Shown here: one piece after another, positions 8,540 to 17,178 of the stretch
Numbering within the stretch: the stretch's first letter is position 1
How the letters are laid out: every line of letters starts with the position of its first letter
Origin: Jannaschia sp. S6380
GTDB taxonomy: Bacteria; Pseudomonadota; Alphaproteobacteria; Rhodobacterales; Rhodobacteraceae
NCBI RefSeq assembly: GCF_023015695.1
Contig: NZ_JALKAS010000001.1
Span: forward strand, 2,108,001 to 2,172,000
DNA length: 64,000 nt
Direction of reading: 5' to 3'
Program-made: the position numbers and the translations under genes
Notes under the pieces: generated by a model
Databases searched by the model: none
What the model was told of the DNA's origin: nothing
What the model saw: the letters and a program-made list of their open reading frames with translations, nothing else

Positions 8540-9966
8540 TCCGCCGGCACCGCGCCGCGATCCTCGCGGGTGATCGCATCGACCACGGCCTCGCCCGACG
8601 CGGGTGTCATGCTTTCAAGCGGTTCGTCATACCGCGCCTTGACCGCGAGGTAGAGGATCACGCCGACATAGGCAAAAAGCAGCGCGGCGTAGATCGCCAG
8701 GTAGCCCAGCAGCGTCGACAGGACCATCGGCGCCGGCAGGTCCGCGACGGCCATTTCGGTCGTCATCACGCCCTGCACCAGCCAGGGTTGCCGGCCGATC
8801 TCGGTCGTGTACCACCCCGCCAGCGTCGCGACCCAGCCCGAAAGGGCCATGGGAACCAGCGCATAGAGCAGAATTCGCGGCAGGCGGTCGATCTGCAGGC
8901 GGCGCCCGTGGGCGTTCCGCCGCGCTATCAGCGCGACCGAGGTCCAGCTGAGCAGCAGCATCGCGAGCCCGGTTCCGACCATGACGCGGAAGGACCAGAA
9001 CACCTTGTCGACGGGCGGATGCAGGACCGTGCCGTCCTCGGTCACGAAGTCGTTCAGGCCGGGCACGACGCCGTCGGCCTTGTGAGTCAGGATGATCGAG
9101 GCGAGGTTCGGGATCGCGACCTCCAGGTCGTTCTCGCGCGTCTCCTCGTTGGGCAGCGCGAACAGGACCAAGGGCACGTTCGACCGCGTCTCCCAATTCG
9201 CCTCCATCGCGGCGACCTTGGCCGGCTGATGCTCCAGCGTGTTCAGTCCATGCATGTCGCCCGCGAAGATCTGCACCGGGATCAGCAGCGCCCCGAAGAT
9301 CAAGCCGGCCCGCATCGAGGAGCGGACGCTTTCCTTGCGGTCGCCCAGCAGCCAGCGGAACGCGCTGATCCCCGCGATCAGGAAACTGACGGTCAGACCG
9401 CTGGCCAGCAGCATATGCGATAGCCGGTACGGCATCGACGGATTGAAGACGATGGCCCACCAGTCGGTCGCGTGCGCGACGCCATCGATCATCTCGAACC
9501 CCTGCGGCGTGTGCATCCAGGAGTTCAGGACGATGATCCAGAAGGTCGACATGGTCGTGCCGAAGGCCACGAGGAACGTCGCCAGCGTGTGCAGCCACCC
9601 CGGCACCCGGCTGAAACCAAAGAGCATGATCCCGATGAAAACGGCCTCCAGGAAGAAGGCGGTCATCACCTCGTAGGCCAGAAGGGGGCCCGCGATGTTG
9701 CCCACCGTCTCCATGAAGCCGGGCCAATTCGTGCCGAACTGGAACGACATCGTTATGCCCGAGACGACGCCCATGGCGAAACTCAACGCGAAGATTTTCA
9801 CCCAGAACCGGTAGGCCTCCATCCACTTCAGGTCCCCCGTCCACTGGAACCGCAGCTTGAAGAACAAAAGGAACCAGCCCAGCGCGATGGTGATCGTGGG
9901 AAACAGGATGTGGAACGAGATATTGGCCGCGAACTGGATCCGGCTGAGCAGCAACGTGTCCATCAT
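8536..9966 (-). CDS. cydA: Cytochrome bd-type ubiquinol oxidase subunit I
   Basis: Catalytic subunit of about 476 residues carrying the haems. Visible family motifs are RIQFAANISFHILFP with the haem-ligand histidine near the N-terminus, the quinol-site region, and GWYTTEIGRQPWLVQG near residue 380. It is shorter than the 522-residue E. coli CydA, which fits the short-Q-loop (cyanide-insensitive, CioA-like) branch common in proteobacteria. Start is one of two adjacent ATGs overlapping the stop of the upstream regulator gene, so regulator, cydA and cydB are co-transcribed. Confidence 0.95.
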   Translation of the reverse strand: MMDTLLLSRIQFAANISFHILFPTITIALGWFLLFFKLRFQWTGDLKWMEAYRFWVKIFALSFAMGVVSGITMSFQFGTNWPGFMETVGNIAGPLLAYEVMTAFFLEAVFIGIMLFGFSRVPGWLHTLATFLVAFGTTMSTFWIIVLNSWMHTPQGFEMIDGVAHATDWWAIVFNPSMPYRLSHMLLASGLTVSFLIAGISAFRWLLGDRKESVRSSMRAGLIFGALLIPVQIFAGDMHGLNTLEHQPAKVAAMEANWETRSNVPLVLFALPNEETRENDLEVAIPNLASIILTHKADGVVPGLNDFVTEDGTVLHPPVDKVFWSFRVMVGTGLAMLLLSWTSVALIARRNAHGRRLQIDRLPRILLYALVPMALSGWVATLAGWYTTEIGRQPWLVQGVMTTEMAVADLPAPMVLSTLLGYLAIYAALLFAYVGVILYLAVKARYDEPLESMTPASGEAVVDAITREDRGAVPAE

Positions 9967-10511
9967 TTCGCCTTCCCCCACAGCTTCATCCTCGGCGCGC
10001 GGTCGAAAAGCGAGCCCAGCTTGCGACCCATCGTCATCAACTGGACCAACCGTTCCGTCTCCAGCCGCTCCATCTCATCATGGAACTGGGTCATCATCTC
10101 GATCATCTCGCGCAGCTCGGCGATGCGGGCCTCGGCATAGGGGTCGCCCTGGGGACCGGACATCTCCAACTCGCGCAACTTGGTCAGCGTTGGGTCGATT
10201 TCACGCTTGCGGCGCTCCGACACCAGGGTGCGGACAATCTCCCACAAGTCGTCGGGCGTGGTGAAATAGTCCCGCCGATCGCCCGGATAATGCCGCAGCC
10301 GGACCAGGTTCCAGCTCTGCAGTTCCTTCAGGCCCATCGAGGTGTTGGAGCGGCTGATGGAAAGCTGCGTCGTGATCTGTTCGGCGTTCAGCGGCGCTTC
10401 GGACAGGAACAGCAGCGCATAGATCTGCCCGACGGTACGGTTGATGCCCCACCGACTGCCCATCTCACCGAAGTGCAGGACGAACTCCTGATGTGTCGTG
10501 GAAAGCGCCAT
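9963..10511 (-). CDS. GbsR/MarR-family transcriptional regulator of the cydAB operon
   Basis: A 182-residue DNA-binding protein. A winged helix-turn-helix lies around residues 25-90 (TVGQIYALLFLSEAPLNAEQI, SISRSNTSMGLKELQSW, LVRLRHYPGDRRDYFTT), as in GbsR-type MarR relatives; the C-terminal half (AEARIAELREMIEMMTQFHDEME) is helical and likely dimerises. It is the first gene of a three-gene operon with cydA and cydB (its stop overlaps the cydA start), and a palindrome sits 9-26 bases ahead of its ATG. Autoregulation and control of bd oxidase are inferences from this layout; the signal is unknown. Confidence 0.85.
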   Translation of the reverse strand: MALSTTHQEFVLHFGEMGSRWGINRTVGQIYALLFLSEAPLNAEQITTQLSISRSNTSMGLKELQSWNLVRLRHYPGDRRDYFTTPDDLWEIVRTLVSERRKREIDPTLTKLRELEMSGPQGDPYAEARIAELREMIEMMTQFHDEMERLETERLVQLMTMGRKLGSLFDRAPRMKLWGKAK

Positions 10512-10519
10512 GTTATCCG

Positions 10520-10537
10520 TTTCAGTAATTTCTGAAA
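10520..10537 (-). promoter_or_regulatory. Inverted repeat, candidate operator of the GbsR-type regulator
   Basis: Arms TTTCAG (10520-10525) and CTGAAA (10532-10537) are perfect inverted repeats around a 6-base AT-rich centre. It lies just upstream of the regulator start at 10511, where a bound dimer would block expression. The AT-rich sequence stands out from the surrounding DNA. Confidence 0.6.
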
Positions 10538-10585
10538 TGGATGTATTGCCTCGGCCGATGTGGGCAAGGGGTGCGACGTCCTGCC

Positions 10586-11368
10586 CTACCCCCGCCTTTG
10601 CTGCAGGCGGCGTTCCAACCCGCGCAGGGCGAGGGACAGAAGGATCGTCATGGTCAGATAGATCAACGCCACGATGTTGTAGGTCTCGAAATACCGGAAG
10701 TTTCCAGATGCCGTCAGCTTGCCCAACTGCGCCAGGTCGAGCACCCCCACCACCGAGACGAGCGAGGAATCCTTGACCATCGCCACGAAATCGTTGCCCA
10801 GCGGCGGCAGGATCGTGCGGATCGCCTGCGGCATGATCACATGGCGAAACCGCGGCCAGCGCTTGAGGCCAAGCGCCTTGGCCGCCTCGATCTGGCCGGG
10901 ATCGACGGATTGCAGGCCGGCGCGGAACACCTCGGCGATGAAGGCGGAATACGCGATGACAAGGGCAAGGATCGCCCGCCAGAGCAGCGAAAAATCCCGC
11001 GTACGGATCTCGGGCAGACCGGTCCAGTTCCACAACGCCACGAGCGCAGGCGCGAAGACGAACGCCACGTAGAGCAGCAGCACCAGGATCGGGATGCCGC
11101 GCACCACTTCGACATAGAACCGCGCGATCTGGCGCAACACGACGTTGCCCGACAGCGACATCAATGCCAGTCCCAGCCCGACAACCGTGGCGAAAGCGAA
11201 GGAGACGACGGTGACGAAGATGGTGATCGCCACCCCGCGCCGCAGGGTGGCGAATGTCTGCGACAGCACCTCGTCGTTCAGGATGGCCAGGTAGGCCCCG
11301 CCGATCAGGACCGTGACGGCCACCAGCCACCACGGAAAATCGCGCTCGGGGTCCGTCGCGGGGCCCAA
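10586..11368 (-). CDS. Amino-acid ABC transporter permease (HisM/GlnP type)
   Basis: A 260-residue inner-membrane permease of the polar amino-acid family. Transmembrane segments begin at WWLVAVTVLIGGAYLAI; the family signature is FYVEVVRGIPILVLLLY and the EAA loop is EAAKALGLKRWPRFRHVIMPQAIR. No ATG is available upstream of the conserved region; a TTG at 11368 with a short GGA upstream is the likely start, 7 bases after the binding-protein stop. It partners with the binding protein encoded before it. No ATPase gene follows, so the NBD must be shared or encoded elsewhere. Confidence 0.9.
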   Translation of the reverse strand: MGPATDPERDFPWWLVAVTVLIGGAYLAILNDEVLSQTFATLRRGVAITIFVTVVSFAFATVVGLGLALMSLSGNVVLRQIARFYVEVVRGIPILVLLLYVAFVFAPALVALWNWTGLPEIRTRDFSLLWRAILALVIAYSAFIAEVFRAGLQSVDPGQIEAAKALGLKRWPRFRHVIMPQAIRTILPPLGNDFVAMVKDSSLVSVVGVLDLAQLGKLTASGNFRYFETYNIVALIYLTMTILLSLALRGLERRLQQRRG

Positions 11369-11377
11369 TTCCGACGC

Positions 11378-12163
11378 TCAGCCCCCGATCTGGTAGTCGA
11401 CGAACCATTTCTGATTCAGCGCGTCGATGGTGCCGTCGGCCTTCATGTCGGCGATCGCGGCGTTCATCGGCTCGACCAGTTCGCTGCCCATGGGAAAGAT
11501 GAATCCGAAATCCTCGGTTCCCAAGGGGTCGCCCACCAGCTTGAGCGCCCCGTCGGATGCCGAGACGTAGCCTTGCGCCGCCGTGGAGTCGGACAGCGCC
11601 AAGTCGACATCGCCCGCACGCAGCGCCTGAACCCCGGCACCGAAGGTCTCGAACAGCTTGATTCGGGGGTTGGCCTCGTCCCCGTCAAGGACGTCATAGA
11701 CGCCGACATAGAAGGGCGTCGTCCCGGGCTGCGCGGCCATCAGCAGGTCATCGTCGGCGGCGAAACCTTCGGCATCGTCGAAGCGATCCTCGTCGCCGCG
11801 CACGATCATCCGCATCTGGGACCGCATGTAGGGATCGGAGAAATCGACCACCTCGGCCCGGTCTTCGCGGATGGTGATCCCGGTCATGCCCATGTCCATC
11901 TGCCCTTCGGACACCGCCGGGATCATCGCGTCCCAGCTGATCTTCTCGTATTCCGGCGTGAAGTTCAGGCGGTCCGCGATCTCGGCCATCGCGTCGTATT
12001 CCCAGCCGATCGCGTCGCCCGATCCAGGGTCCTTGAACTGCAGCGGCGGATAGGCATCCTCGGTGGCGATGGTCACCGTGCGCCCCCCGAGATCGGGCAG
12101 GTGCCCGTCGGCCAGGGCGGGGGCCGCGACGGCGATCGCGGCGACGAAAGCGAGGCTTTTCAT
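11378..12163 (-). CDS. Amino-acid ABC transporter substrate-binding protein
   Basis: A 261-residue periplasmic protein with a short signal peptide ([18 protein letters not shown]). The mature part is a type II SBP fold (SBP_bac_3): [49 protein letters not shown] and DFSDPY are typical. The start is supported by an AGGAGAG ribosome site. The ligand is probably a polar amino acid, not resolvable by eye. Encoded directly before its permease. Confidence 0.9.
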   Translation of the reverse strand: MKSLAFVAAIAVAAPALADGHLPDLGGRTVTIATEDAYPPLQFKDPGSGDAIGWEYDAMAEIADRLNFTPEYEKISWDAMIPAVSEGQMDMGMTGITIREDRAEVVDFSDPYMRSQMRMIVRGDEDRFDDAEGFAADDDLLMAAQPGTTPFYVGVYDVLDGDEANPRIKLFETFGAGVQALRAGDVDLALSDSTAAQGYVSASDGALKLVGDPLGTEDFGFIFPMGSELVEPMNAAIADMKADGTIDALNQKWFVDYQIGG

Positions 12164-12221
12164 GACGTCTCTCCTGTTGGTTGGGGGCGATGATGCATCC
12201 ACAGATCGATCGCGCAAGGGT

Positions 12222-13274
12222 TCAGACCGCGCCGCAGACGCAGCAGCCGGGGCGCCGCGCGACGTCGATCCGGCGGGCATCGGCGTCGAGCCCGTCCCAG
12301 AGCAGGATAGTACCTCGAAGGGGCGTGCCTGCCCCGGTCGCCAGCTTGATCGCCTCCAGCGCCATCATGCTTCCGACGATACCGGGCAAGGCGCCCACCA
12401 CGCCCGCCTCGGCACAGGGCGGGGCCAGGCCGTCTGCCGGCGCCTCGGGAAACAGGCAGGCCATGCACGGCGCCCCGCGGGCCGGATCGTAGATCGTCAC
12501 CTGCCCTTCCCATTGGGCGATCGACCCGGAGACGAGGGGCTTTCCCGCCGCCACCGCGCCCGCGTTTACCAGCCCGCGCGTCACGAAACTGTCCGAGCCG
12601 TCGATGACGATGTCGTAGTCCGCGAACAGTTCGGCCGCGATCTCTGACGTCAGACGCCGATGATACGGTCGGACGGTCACATGCGGGTTCAGCGCGCGGA
12701 TGGCACGTTCGGCCGAGAAGACCTTGGGCCGACCGCCATCGGCGTCGCCATGGACGACCTGCCGTTGCAGGTTCGAAAGCGAGACATCGTCGTCGTCGAT
12801 CACGCCGATCGTCCCAACCCCCGCCGCCCCGAGATAGAGGAGAACCGGCGATCCCAGCCCGCCGGCCCCGATCACCAGCATGCGCGCCGCCTTCAGGCGT
12901 TTCTGCCCCGGCCCGCCGATCTCACGCAAGACGATGTGGCGGGCATAGCGTTCCAGTTCGACGGCCGAGAACGATCCTTCAGGCGTGGGGTTCTGCGCCG
13001 CGCGCGCGGCCTCGACGGCACGGGCGCGGCTGCGGACGCGACCCAGACCCGCGCGGTAGATCAGGATGGCACCGATCAGCCCGCCGAGGACCAGCCATTG
13101 CCCCGGCCCACCACCGAGGCTTTGGCGCAGGGGATGGCCGTCGGGCAGAGCGAACTGTACGAACAGCACTGCGACATAGAGGAGGCCCAGCATGTAGAGC
13201 CGCGCCGCCACCGGCGTCCGGAACACCATCCCCAGCCCCCAGAGCACCGCGGCCAGGATCAGGACGAGCATCAT
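12222..13274 (-). CDS. moeB: Molybdopterin-synthase adenylyltransferase / ThiF-family E1-like enzyme with membrane anchor
   Basis: E1-like enzyme that adenylates the C-terminal glycine of a small sulphur carrier such as MoaD or ThiS. The nucleotide site is [19 protein letters not shown], with [11 protein letters not shown] carrying the arginine and [10 protein letters not shown] the second nucleotide-binding strand. Two zinc CxxC pairs are present (CMAC and CVCG near the C-terminus). About 95 residues precede the domain, including two to three predicted transmembrane helices ([48 protein letters not shown]), an anchor seen in some Rhodobacterales proteins but absent from E. coli MoeB. Start overlaps the dut stop (ATGA). 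Confidence 0.88.
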   Translation of the reverse strand: MMLVLILAAVLWGLGMVFRTPVAARLYMLGLLYVAVLFVQFALPDGHPLRQSLGGGPGQWLVLGGLIGAILIYRAGLGRVRSRARAVEAARAAQNPTPEGSFSAVELERYARHIVLREIGGPGQKRLKAARMLVIGAGGLGSPVLLYLGAAGVGTIGVIDDDDVSLSNLQRQVVHGDADGGRPKVFSAERAIRALNPHVTVRPYHRRLTSEIAAELFADYDIVIDGSDSFVTRGLVNAGAVAAGKPLVSGSIAQWEGQVTIYDPARGAPCMACLFPEAPADGLAPPCAEAGVVGALPGIVGSMMALEAIKLATGAGTPLRGTILLWDGLDADARRIDVARRPGCCVCGAV

Positions 13275-13723
13275 GTTCCGGTGGACCCGAAGCCACCCGC
13301 CCCGCGAGGCGTGGTATCAAGATGTTCGGCGATCTCCCACCCGACCTGTACGACGGGGGCGACGACGGCCTGGGCGATTCGCATGCCATGCGTCACCTGG
13401 AACGGTGCGTCCCCGAGGTTGAGGAGGATCACGCCCAGGGGCCCGCGATAATCGCTGTCGATGGTGCCCGGCGCATTGGCGAGCGTGACACCATGGCGCA
13501 GCGCCAGGCCCGACCGGGGGCGGATCTGCATCTCGTAACCGTCGGGAACGGCCACATGCAGGCCGGTCGGGATCAGCGCCCGCCCGCCGGGATCGAGCGT
13601 CGTGACCCCGCCCCCGGTATCTGCGCGTAAGTCGGCACCGGCAGCACCCAGTGTCTCGTAATTCGGCAGGGGCAGGTCCGGGTCCGCCCCCTCGGCCCGG
13701 GTCACGCGGATCCGAACGCTCAT
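13271..13723 (-). CDS. dut: dUTP diphosphatase
   Basis: A 150-residue trimeric dUTPase that hydrolyses dUTP to dUMP, keeping uracil out of DNA and feeding dTMP synthesis. The five motifs are seen: AAGADLRAD, RPRSGLALRHG, PGTIDSDYRGPL, GMRIAQAVVAPV and the C-terminal [10 protein letters not shown]. Sits between coaBC and moeB with four-base overlaps at both ends, an arrangement often seen for coaBC-dut in alphaproteobacteria. Confidence 0.96.
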   Translation of the reverse strand: MSVRIRVTRAEGADPDLPLPNYETLGAAGADLRADTGGGVTTLDPGGRALIPTGLHVAVPDGYEMQIRPRSGLALRHGVTLANAPGTIDSDYRGPLGVILLNLGDAPFQVTHGMRIAQAVVAPVVQVGWEIAEHLDTTPRGAGGFGSTGT

Positions 13724-14910
13724 GCCAGATGATCCGCGATCCGTCGCGCGAGGCGCCTCGCCGTCTCCTGCTTGGACAGGCGCGGCCAGGTTTCGGCCCC
13801 CTCCGCGGTGATCAGGGTCACGGCGTTCTCGGACCCGCCCATGATGCCGCTGCCGGGCGAGACGTCGTTGGCCAAGATCCAGTCACAGCCTTTTCGGGCC
13901 CGCTTGGCGGTGGCATGGGCAATGACATCCTCCGTCTCGGCGGCGAATCCCACGACCAGGGGCGGCCGCGCCTCGGCCCCTGACACCCAGGCGAGAATAT
14001 CGGGGTTCTCGGCAAAGGTCAGGCTCGGCAGGCCGCCATCTCCCTTCTTGATCTTCTGGGCGCCGGCATTCTCGACGTGCCAATCGGCGACGGCGGCGGC
14101 CATGACCGCGGCATCGGCGGGCAGGGCCGCGCGCACGGCGTCGAACATCGCCCGTGCGGTGTCGGCCCGCACGACCGCGACGCCGTCGGGTGGCGCAACC
14201 TCGGCCGGTCCGGTAACGAAGGTGACCCGCGCGCCCAAGTCGCGCAGCGCCGCACCGATGGCCGCCCCCTGCGCCCCGGAGGAGCGGTTGGCGATGTAGC
14301 GCACGGGGTCGATGGGTTCATGCGTAGGCCCCGACGTGACCACGACATGCCGCCCCGTCAGCGGCCCGTCTGTCAGCCGCGCCGTGATCGCGTCGATGAT
14401 CTGCGAAACCTCTGACAGGCGGCCGGGGCCGTATTCGCCGCAGGCCATGGCGCCCTCCTCCGGGCCGATGACGGTCACACCGTCTGCAATCAGGGTAGCC
14501 AGATTTCGCCGGGTCGCCACGTGCTCCCACATGCGCACGTTCATGGCCGGCGCGATCATGACGGGCGTGTCCGTGGCCAGTAGCAGGGTGGTCGCCAGGT
14601 CGTCGGCGATGCCCGACGCCATCCGGGCCATCAGGTTCGCGGTCGCCGGGGCCACCACGATCAGGTCGGCGGAGCGGCTTAGTTCGATATGGCCCATCTC
14701 GGCCTCGTCGGTCAGGTCGAAGAGGTCGCGATAGATCTTCGACGCCGCCAGGGCCGAGACCGACAGGGGCGTCACGAACTCCTCGGCCGCCGCGGTCAGC
14801 ACGGGCGTCACCGTCGCCCCGCGATCCCGCAGGCGGCGGATCAGTTCCAGCGCGCGGAACGCCGCGATACCGCCGCCGATGATGAGGAGTATTCTCTGGC
14901 CTGTCAGCAT
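13720..14910 (-). CDS. coaBC: Bifunctional phosphopantothenoylcysteine decarboxylase / phosphopantothenate-cysteine ligase
   Basis: A 396-residue enzyme carrying out two consecutive steps of coenzyme A synthesis. The N-terminal half is the flavin-dependent decarboxylase (GGGIAAFRALELIRRLRDRG, APATANLMARMASGIADD, APAMNVRMWEH and the clamp around CGEYGPGRLSE); the C-terminal half is the ligase (VTSGPTHEPIDPVRYIANRSSG, AAVADWHVENAGAQKIKK, GFAAET, ANDVS). ATG 14910 places the flavoprotein domain directly at the N-terminus; an in-frame start further upstream would add an Arg/Pro-rich segment. Overlaps dut by four bases. Confidence 0.95.
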   Translation of the reverse strand: MLTGQRILLIIGGGIAAFRALELIRRLRDRGATVTPVLTAAAEEFVTPLSVSALAASKIYRDLFDLTDEAEMGHIELSRSADLIVVAPATANLMARMASGIADDLATTLLLATDTPVMIAPAMNVRMWEHVATRRNLATLIADGVTVIGPEEGAMACGEYGPGRLSEVSQIIDAITARLTDGPLTGRHVVVTSGPTHEPIDPVRYIANRSSGAQGAAIGAALRDLGARVTFVTGPAEVAPPDGVAVVRADTARAMFDAVRAALPADAAVMAAAVADWHVENAGAQKIKKGDGGLPSLTFAENPDILAWVSGAEARPPLVVGFAAETEDVIAHATAKRARKGCDWILANDVSPGSGIMGGSENAVTLITAEGAETWPRLSKQETARRLARRIADHLA

Positions 14911-14950
14911 CGCCGCCCCCTTGCCCGCCCTGTCTAGGCGAGGCCGCGCG

Positions 14951-15676
14951 CTAGCGGAAGGCCGCGCAGGGGTCGGCGCGCTCCACGGGGGCGGATTGCA
15001 GGACGATGTCGCCGGGCACAACGGCCCCGCCCTCCCCCTGGATCACCGAGACGACATGGAGTTCCGGTCGGACCCGCGCGATCATGGCGGGGACGCCCCA
15101 ATCGGTTCGTGCATGGCCGTTTCCGGTGATCAGAACCACGGGCGCCCCATGCTCGTCGAGCGCCCGGAGGGTCGCCGCCGCGAACCGGGCGTCCGCCGCA
15201 CGCTGCCGGGCCACGAATTGTGGCAGCATCTCCGTGGGCAGGGCATCGCAATGTGCGGCAGCCTGCAGCGCCTCGCGCCGGGCCTGCTGCGCGTCGGGCA
15301 GCGGCCTGTCCAGATCAAATTCGGACAGGTCTAGATCGACCTCGGCCCCCAGGATGACGGAATCGTGGGCGGCCATGATCGGGGCGTACATGGCAATATC
15401 GGGCCAGCCGGACCCCGCCCAGCCAAGAAGGGGGCCGAGCGTCTCGGCATCGCGGGGCGTTCGGGGCGTGATGCGGTCGGCTTGCTCCCCGGTCAGCATT
15501 TCGAAGACGATGGCGTTGGGCCGAACCTCGGCGACCATCCGGGCCTGCCGGACGTGGTGGGCTGCATTGTCGTGGATCTCGCCCAGGACATAGATGTCTG
15601 CGGGCGGCAGTGGCGCAGCCGCCAGTGGGGCCGAGACCGCCGTCAGAATGGCGGTCGGAAGCCAGCGTCCGATCAC
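14951..15676 (-). CDS. ChaN-family (DUF399) secreted protein
   Basis: A 241-residue protein with an N-terminal signal segment (WLPTAILTAVSAPLAAAP) and the family hallmark VLGEIHDNAAHH followed by FEMLTGEQ, then VILGAEVDLDL and LITGNGHARTDWGVP. ChaN relatives are iron-regulated, haem-binding proteins. No lipobox cysteine is seen, so it is probably soluble in the periplasm. Start is GTG 15676, nine bases after the rpoH stop, suggesting cotranscription with the sigma factor, which would be unusual for an iron-linked protein. Confidence 0.8.
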   Translation of the reverse strand: MIGRWLPTAILTAVSAPLAAAPLPPADIYVLGEIHDNAAHHVRQARMVAEVRPNAIVFEMLTGEQADRITPRTPRDAETLGPLLGWAGSGWPDIAMYAPIMAAHDSVILGAEVDLDLSEFDLDRPLPDAQQARREALQAAAHCDALPTEMLPQFVARQRAADARFAAATLRALDEHGAPVVLITGNGHARTDWGVPAMIARVRPELHVVSVIQGEGGAVVPGDIVLQSAPVERADPCAAFR

Positions 15677-15685
15677 CGGGCGCCC

Positions 15686-16564
15686 CTAGTTCAGGAGGCC
15701 CAGTATCTCGCGGTTGTCCCGCTCCAACGTCTTGCGCATCTTCGCGAAGGCCGCCGCCTCCAGTTGACGGACCCGTTCCTTGGATAACGACAGCTCGTTG
15801 CCCAGGCTTTCCAGCGTGCGCGGGTCCTCGCGCAACTTGCGTTCCCGGACGATGAAACGCTCCCGCTCGTTCAGTGACGACAGCGCGGTCAGCAGCCATT
15901 GCCGCAACATCGCGTTGTCATGCCGAAGGGCCACCGACTCGTCGGCCTGGACGCTCTCGTCCTCCAGCGCGTCGATCCACTCGCGCCCGTCTTCGTCGCT
16001 CGACTGCGTGGCATTCAGGCTGAAATCCGAGCCCGACAGGCGCCCTTCCATCATCTCGACATCGTGCAACGGTACTCCGACCTCGGTTGCGATCTTCTCG
16101 CGCATGGTCTGGCGGTCCAGAACCACGCCCTCGGCCTGGGCCTCGCGTTCGAGCCGGGCCTGCACGCGTCGCAGGTTGAAGAACAGGGACTTTTGACTGC
16201 TGGTCGATCCGGTCCGAACCATGGACCAGTTCCGCATCACGTGATCCTGGATCGACGCCTTGATCCACCACACCGCATAGGTGCTGAACCGCACGCCCCG
16301 ATCGGGGTCGAACTTCTCGGCCGCCTTCATCAGGCCCAGGCCCGCCTCCTGGATCAGATCGTTCATCGGCGCGCCATAACGCCGGAACTTGGCGGCCATG
16401 GAAATTGCCAGACGCATGTAGGCCGTGATCAGCCGGTGCAGGCTTTCTTCGCAACGGTCGTCGCGCCAGGCATAGGCCAGGCGAAGCTCGGTCTCGGCGT
16501 CGAGAAGCTCTGCCTTCATGGCGCGCCTTGACAGGGACGTGTCGCTGTTGAAATCCAGTGCCAT
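15686..16564 (-). CDS. rpoH: RNA polymerase sigma-32 factor, RpoHII type
   Basis: A 292-residue group-3-like sigma factor. Region 2 is clear (LITAYMRLAISMAAKFRRYGAPMNDLIQEAGLG, then FDPDRGVRFSTYAVWWIKASIQDHVMRNW), as is the RpoH-type box around TGSTSSQKSLFFNLRR, and region 4 ends with SKERVRQLEAAAFAKMRKTL. The N-terminus (MALDFNSDTSLSRRAMKAELL) matches the RpoHII paralogue of Rhodobacter, which serves singlet-oxygen and oxidative stress, rather than RpoHI. The ATG at 16564 is preceded by a GGGGGG ribosome site. Divergent from cobU with about 77 bases between. Confidence 0.92.
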   Translation of the reverse strand: MALDFNSDTSLSRRAMKAELLDAETELRLAYAWRDDRCEESLHRLITAYMRLAISMAAKFRRYGAPMNDLIQEAGLGLMKAAEKFDPDRGVRFSTYAVWWIKASIQDHVMRNWSMVRTGSTSSQKSLFFNLRRVQARLEREAQAEGVVLDRQTMREKIATEVGVPLHDVEMMEGRLSGSDFSLNATQSSDEDGREWIDALEDESVQADESVALRHDNAMLRQWLLTALSSLNERERFIVRERKLREDPRTLESLGNELSLSKERVRQLEAAAFAKMRKTLERDNREILGLLN

Positions 16565-16641
16565 ATCAAAGCCCCCCAAGGGTTGATGCCGGTGCCGCGG
16601 GGCGGCTCTTGAAAGCAACTACGGATGGACTACGCCCTCGG

Positions 16642-17178
16642 ATGGAAAAAAGTTCCCCCGATCCGGTTCACGAACCCGGGATCGACCTTGTCCTCGGCCA
16701 TGCGTCGTCGGGAAAATCCCTTTGGGCGGAGAGACTTGCGTTCGGCATGGACTGGCCTCTCACCTACGTCGCCACGGCGCGGGTCGCGGATGAGGAGATG
16801 CGCGCGAAGGTCGCCCGCCATGTCGAACGGCGCGGTCCGGACTGGCAGCTGATCGAGGAGGAGACGGATCTGGCCGGCCGATGCGCGGCCATGCCAGTGC
16901 AGTCCACCGTCCTGGTCGATTGTGCGACGATGTGGCTGACCAACCTGATGATGGACGGCGCGGATTGGCAGTCGCCGGCGGAGGCGTGGCTCGCCGCGAT
17001 GCAGGACGCGCCCGCGCGGTTCGTGGTCGTCAGCAACGACGTGGGCGGCGGCGTGACGCCCGACAACGCGCTGGCCCGCGCCTTCCAGCGGGCGCAGGGC
17101 GAGCTGAACCAGCGCCTAGCGCAGGCGGCGGACCGCGCCTTCCTGGTCACGGCCGGCCTGGCGCAAAGGCTCCGTTGA
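16642..17178 (+). CDS. cobU: Adenosylcobinamide kinase / adenosylcobinamide-phosphate guanylyltransferase
   Basis: A 178-residue enzyme of the late cobalamin pathway that phosphorylates and then guanylylates adenosylcobinamide. P-loop GHASSGKS near residue 20 (usually GGARSGKS), then LTYVATARVADEEMRAKVARH, the VDCATMWLTNLMM strand and the VVSNDVGGGVTPDNALAR region are all family motifs. The start at ATG 16642 is chosen because it leaves a normal-length N-terminus. Its stop overlaps the TTG start of the next gene, so they are coupled. No other cobalamin gene is in the window. Confidence 0.92.
   Translation: MEKSSPDPVHEPGIDLVLGHASSGKSLWAERLAFGMDWPLTYVATARVADEEMRAKVARHVERRGPDWQLIEEETDLAGRCAAMPVQSTVLVDCATMWLTNLMMDGADWQSPAEAWLAAMQDAPARFVVVSNDVGGGVTPDNALARAFQRAQGELNQRLAQAADRAFLVTAGLAQRLR

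Noticed and set aside
16608..16614. CTTGAAA resembling a sigma-32 -35 element between rpoHII and cobU
   Set aside because: It points toward cobU and no CCCAT-like -10 follows at the right distance.
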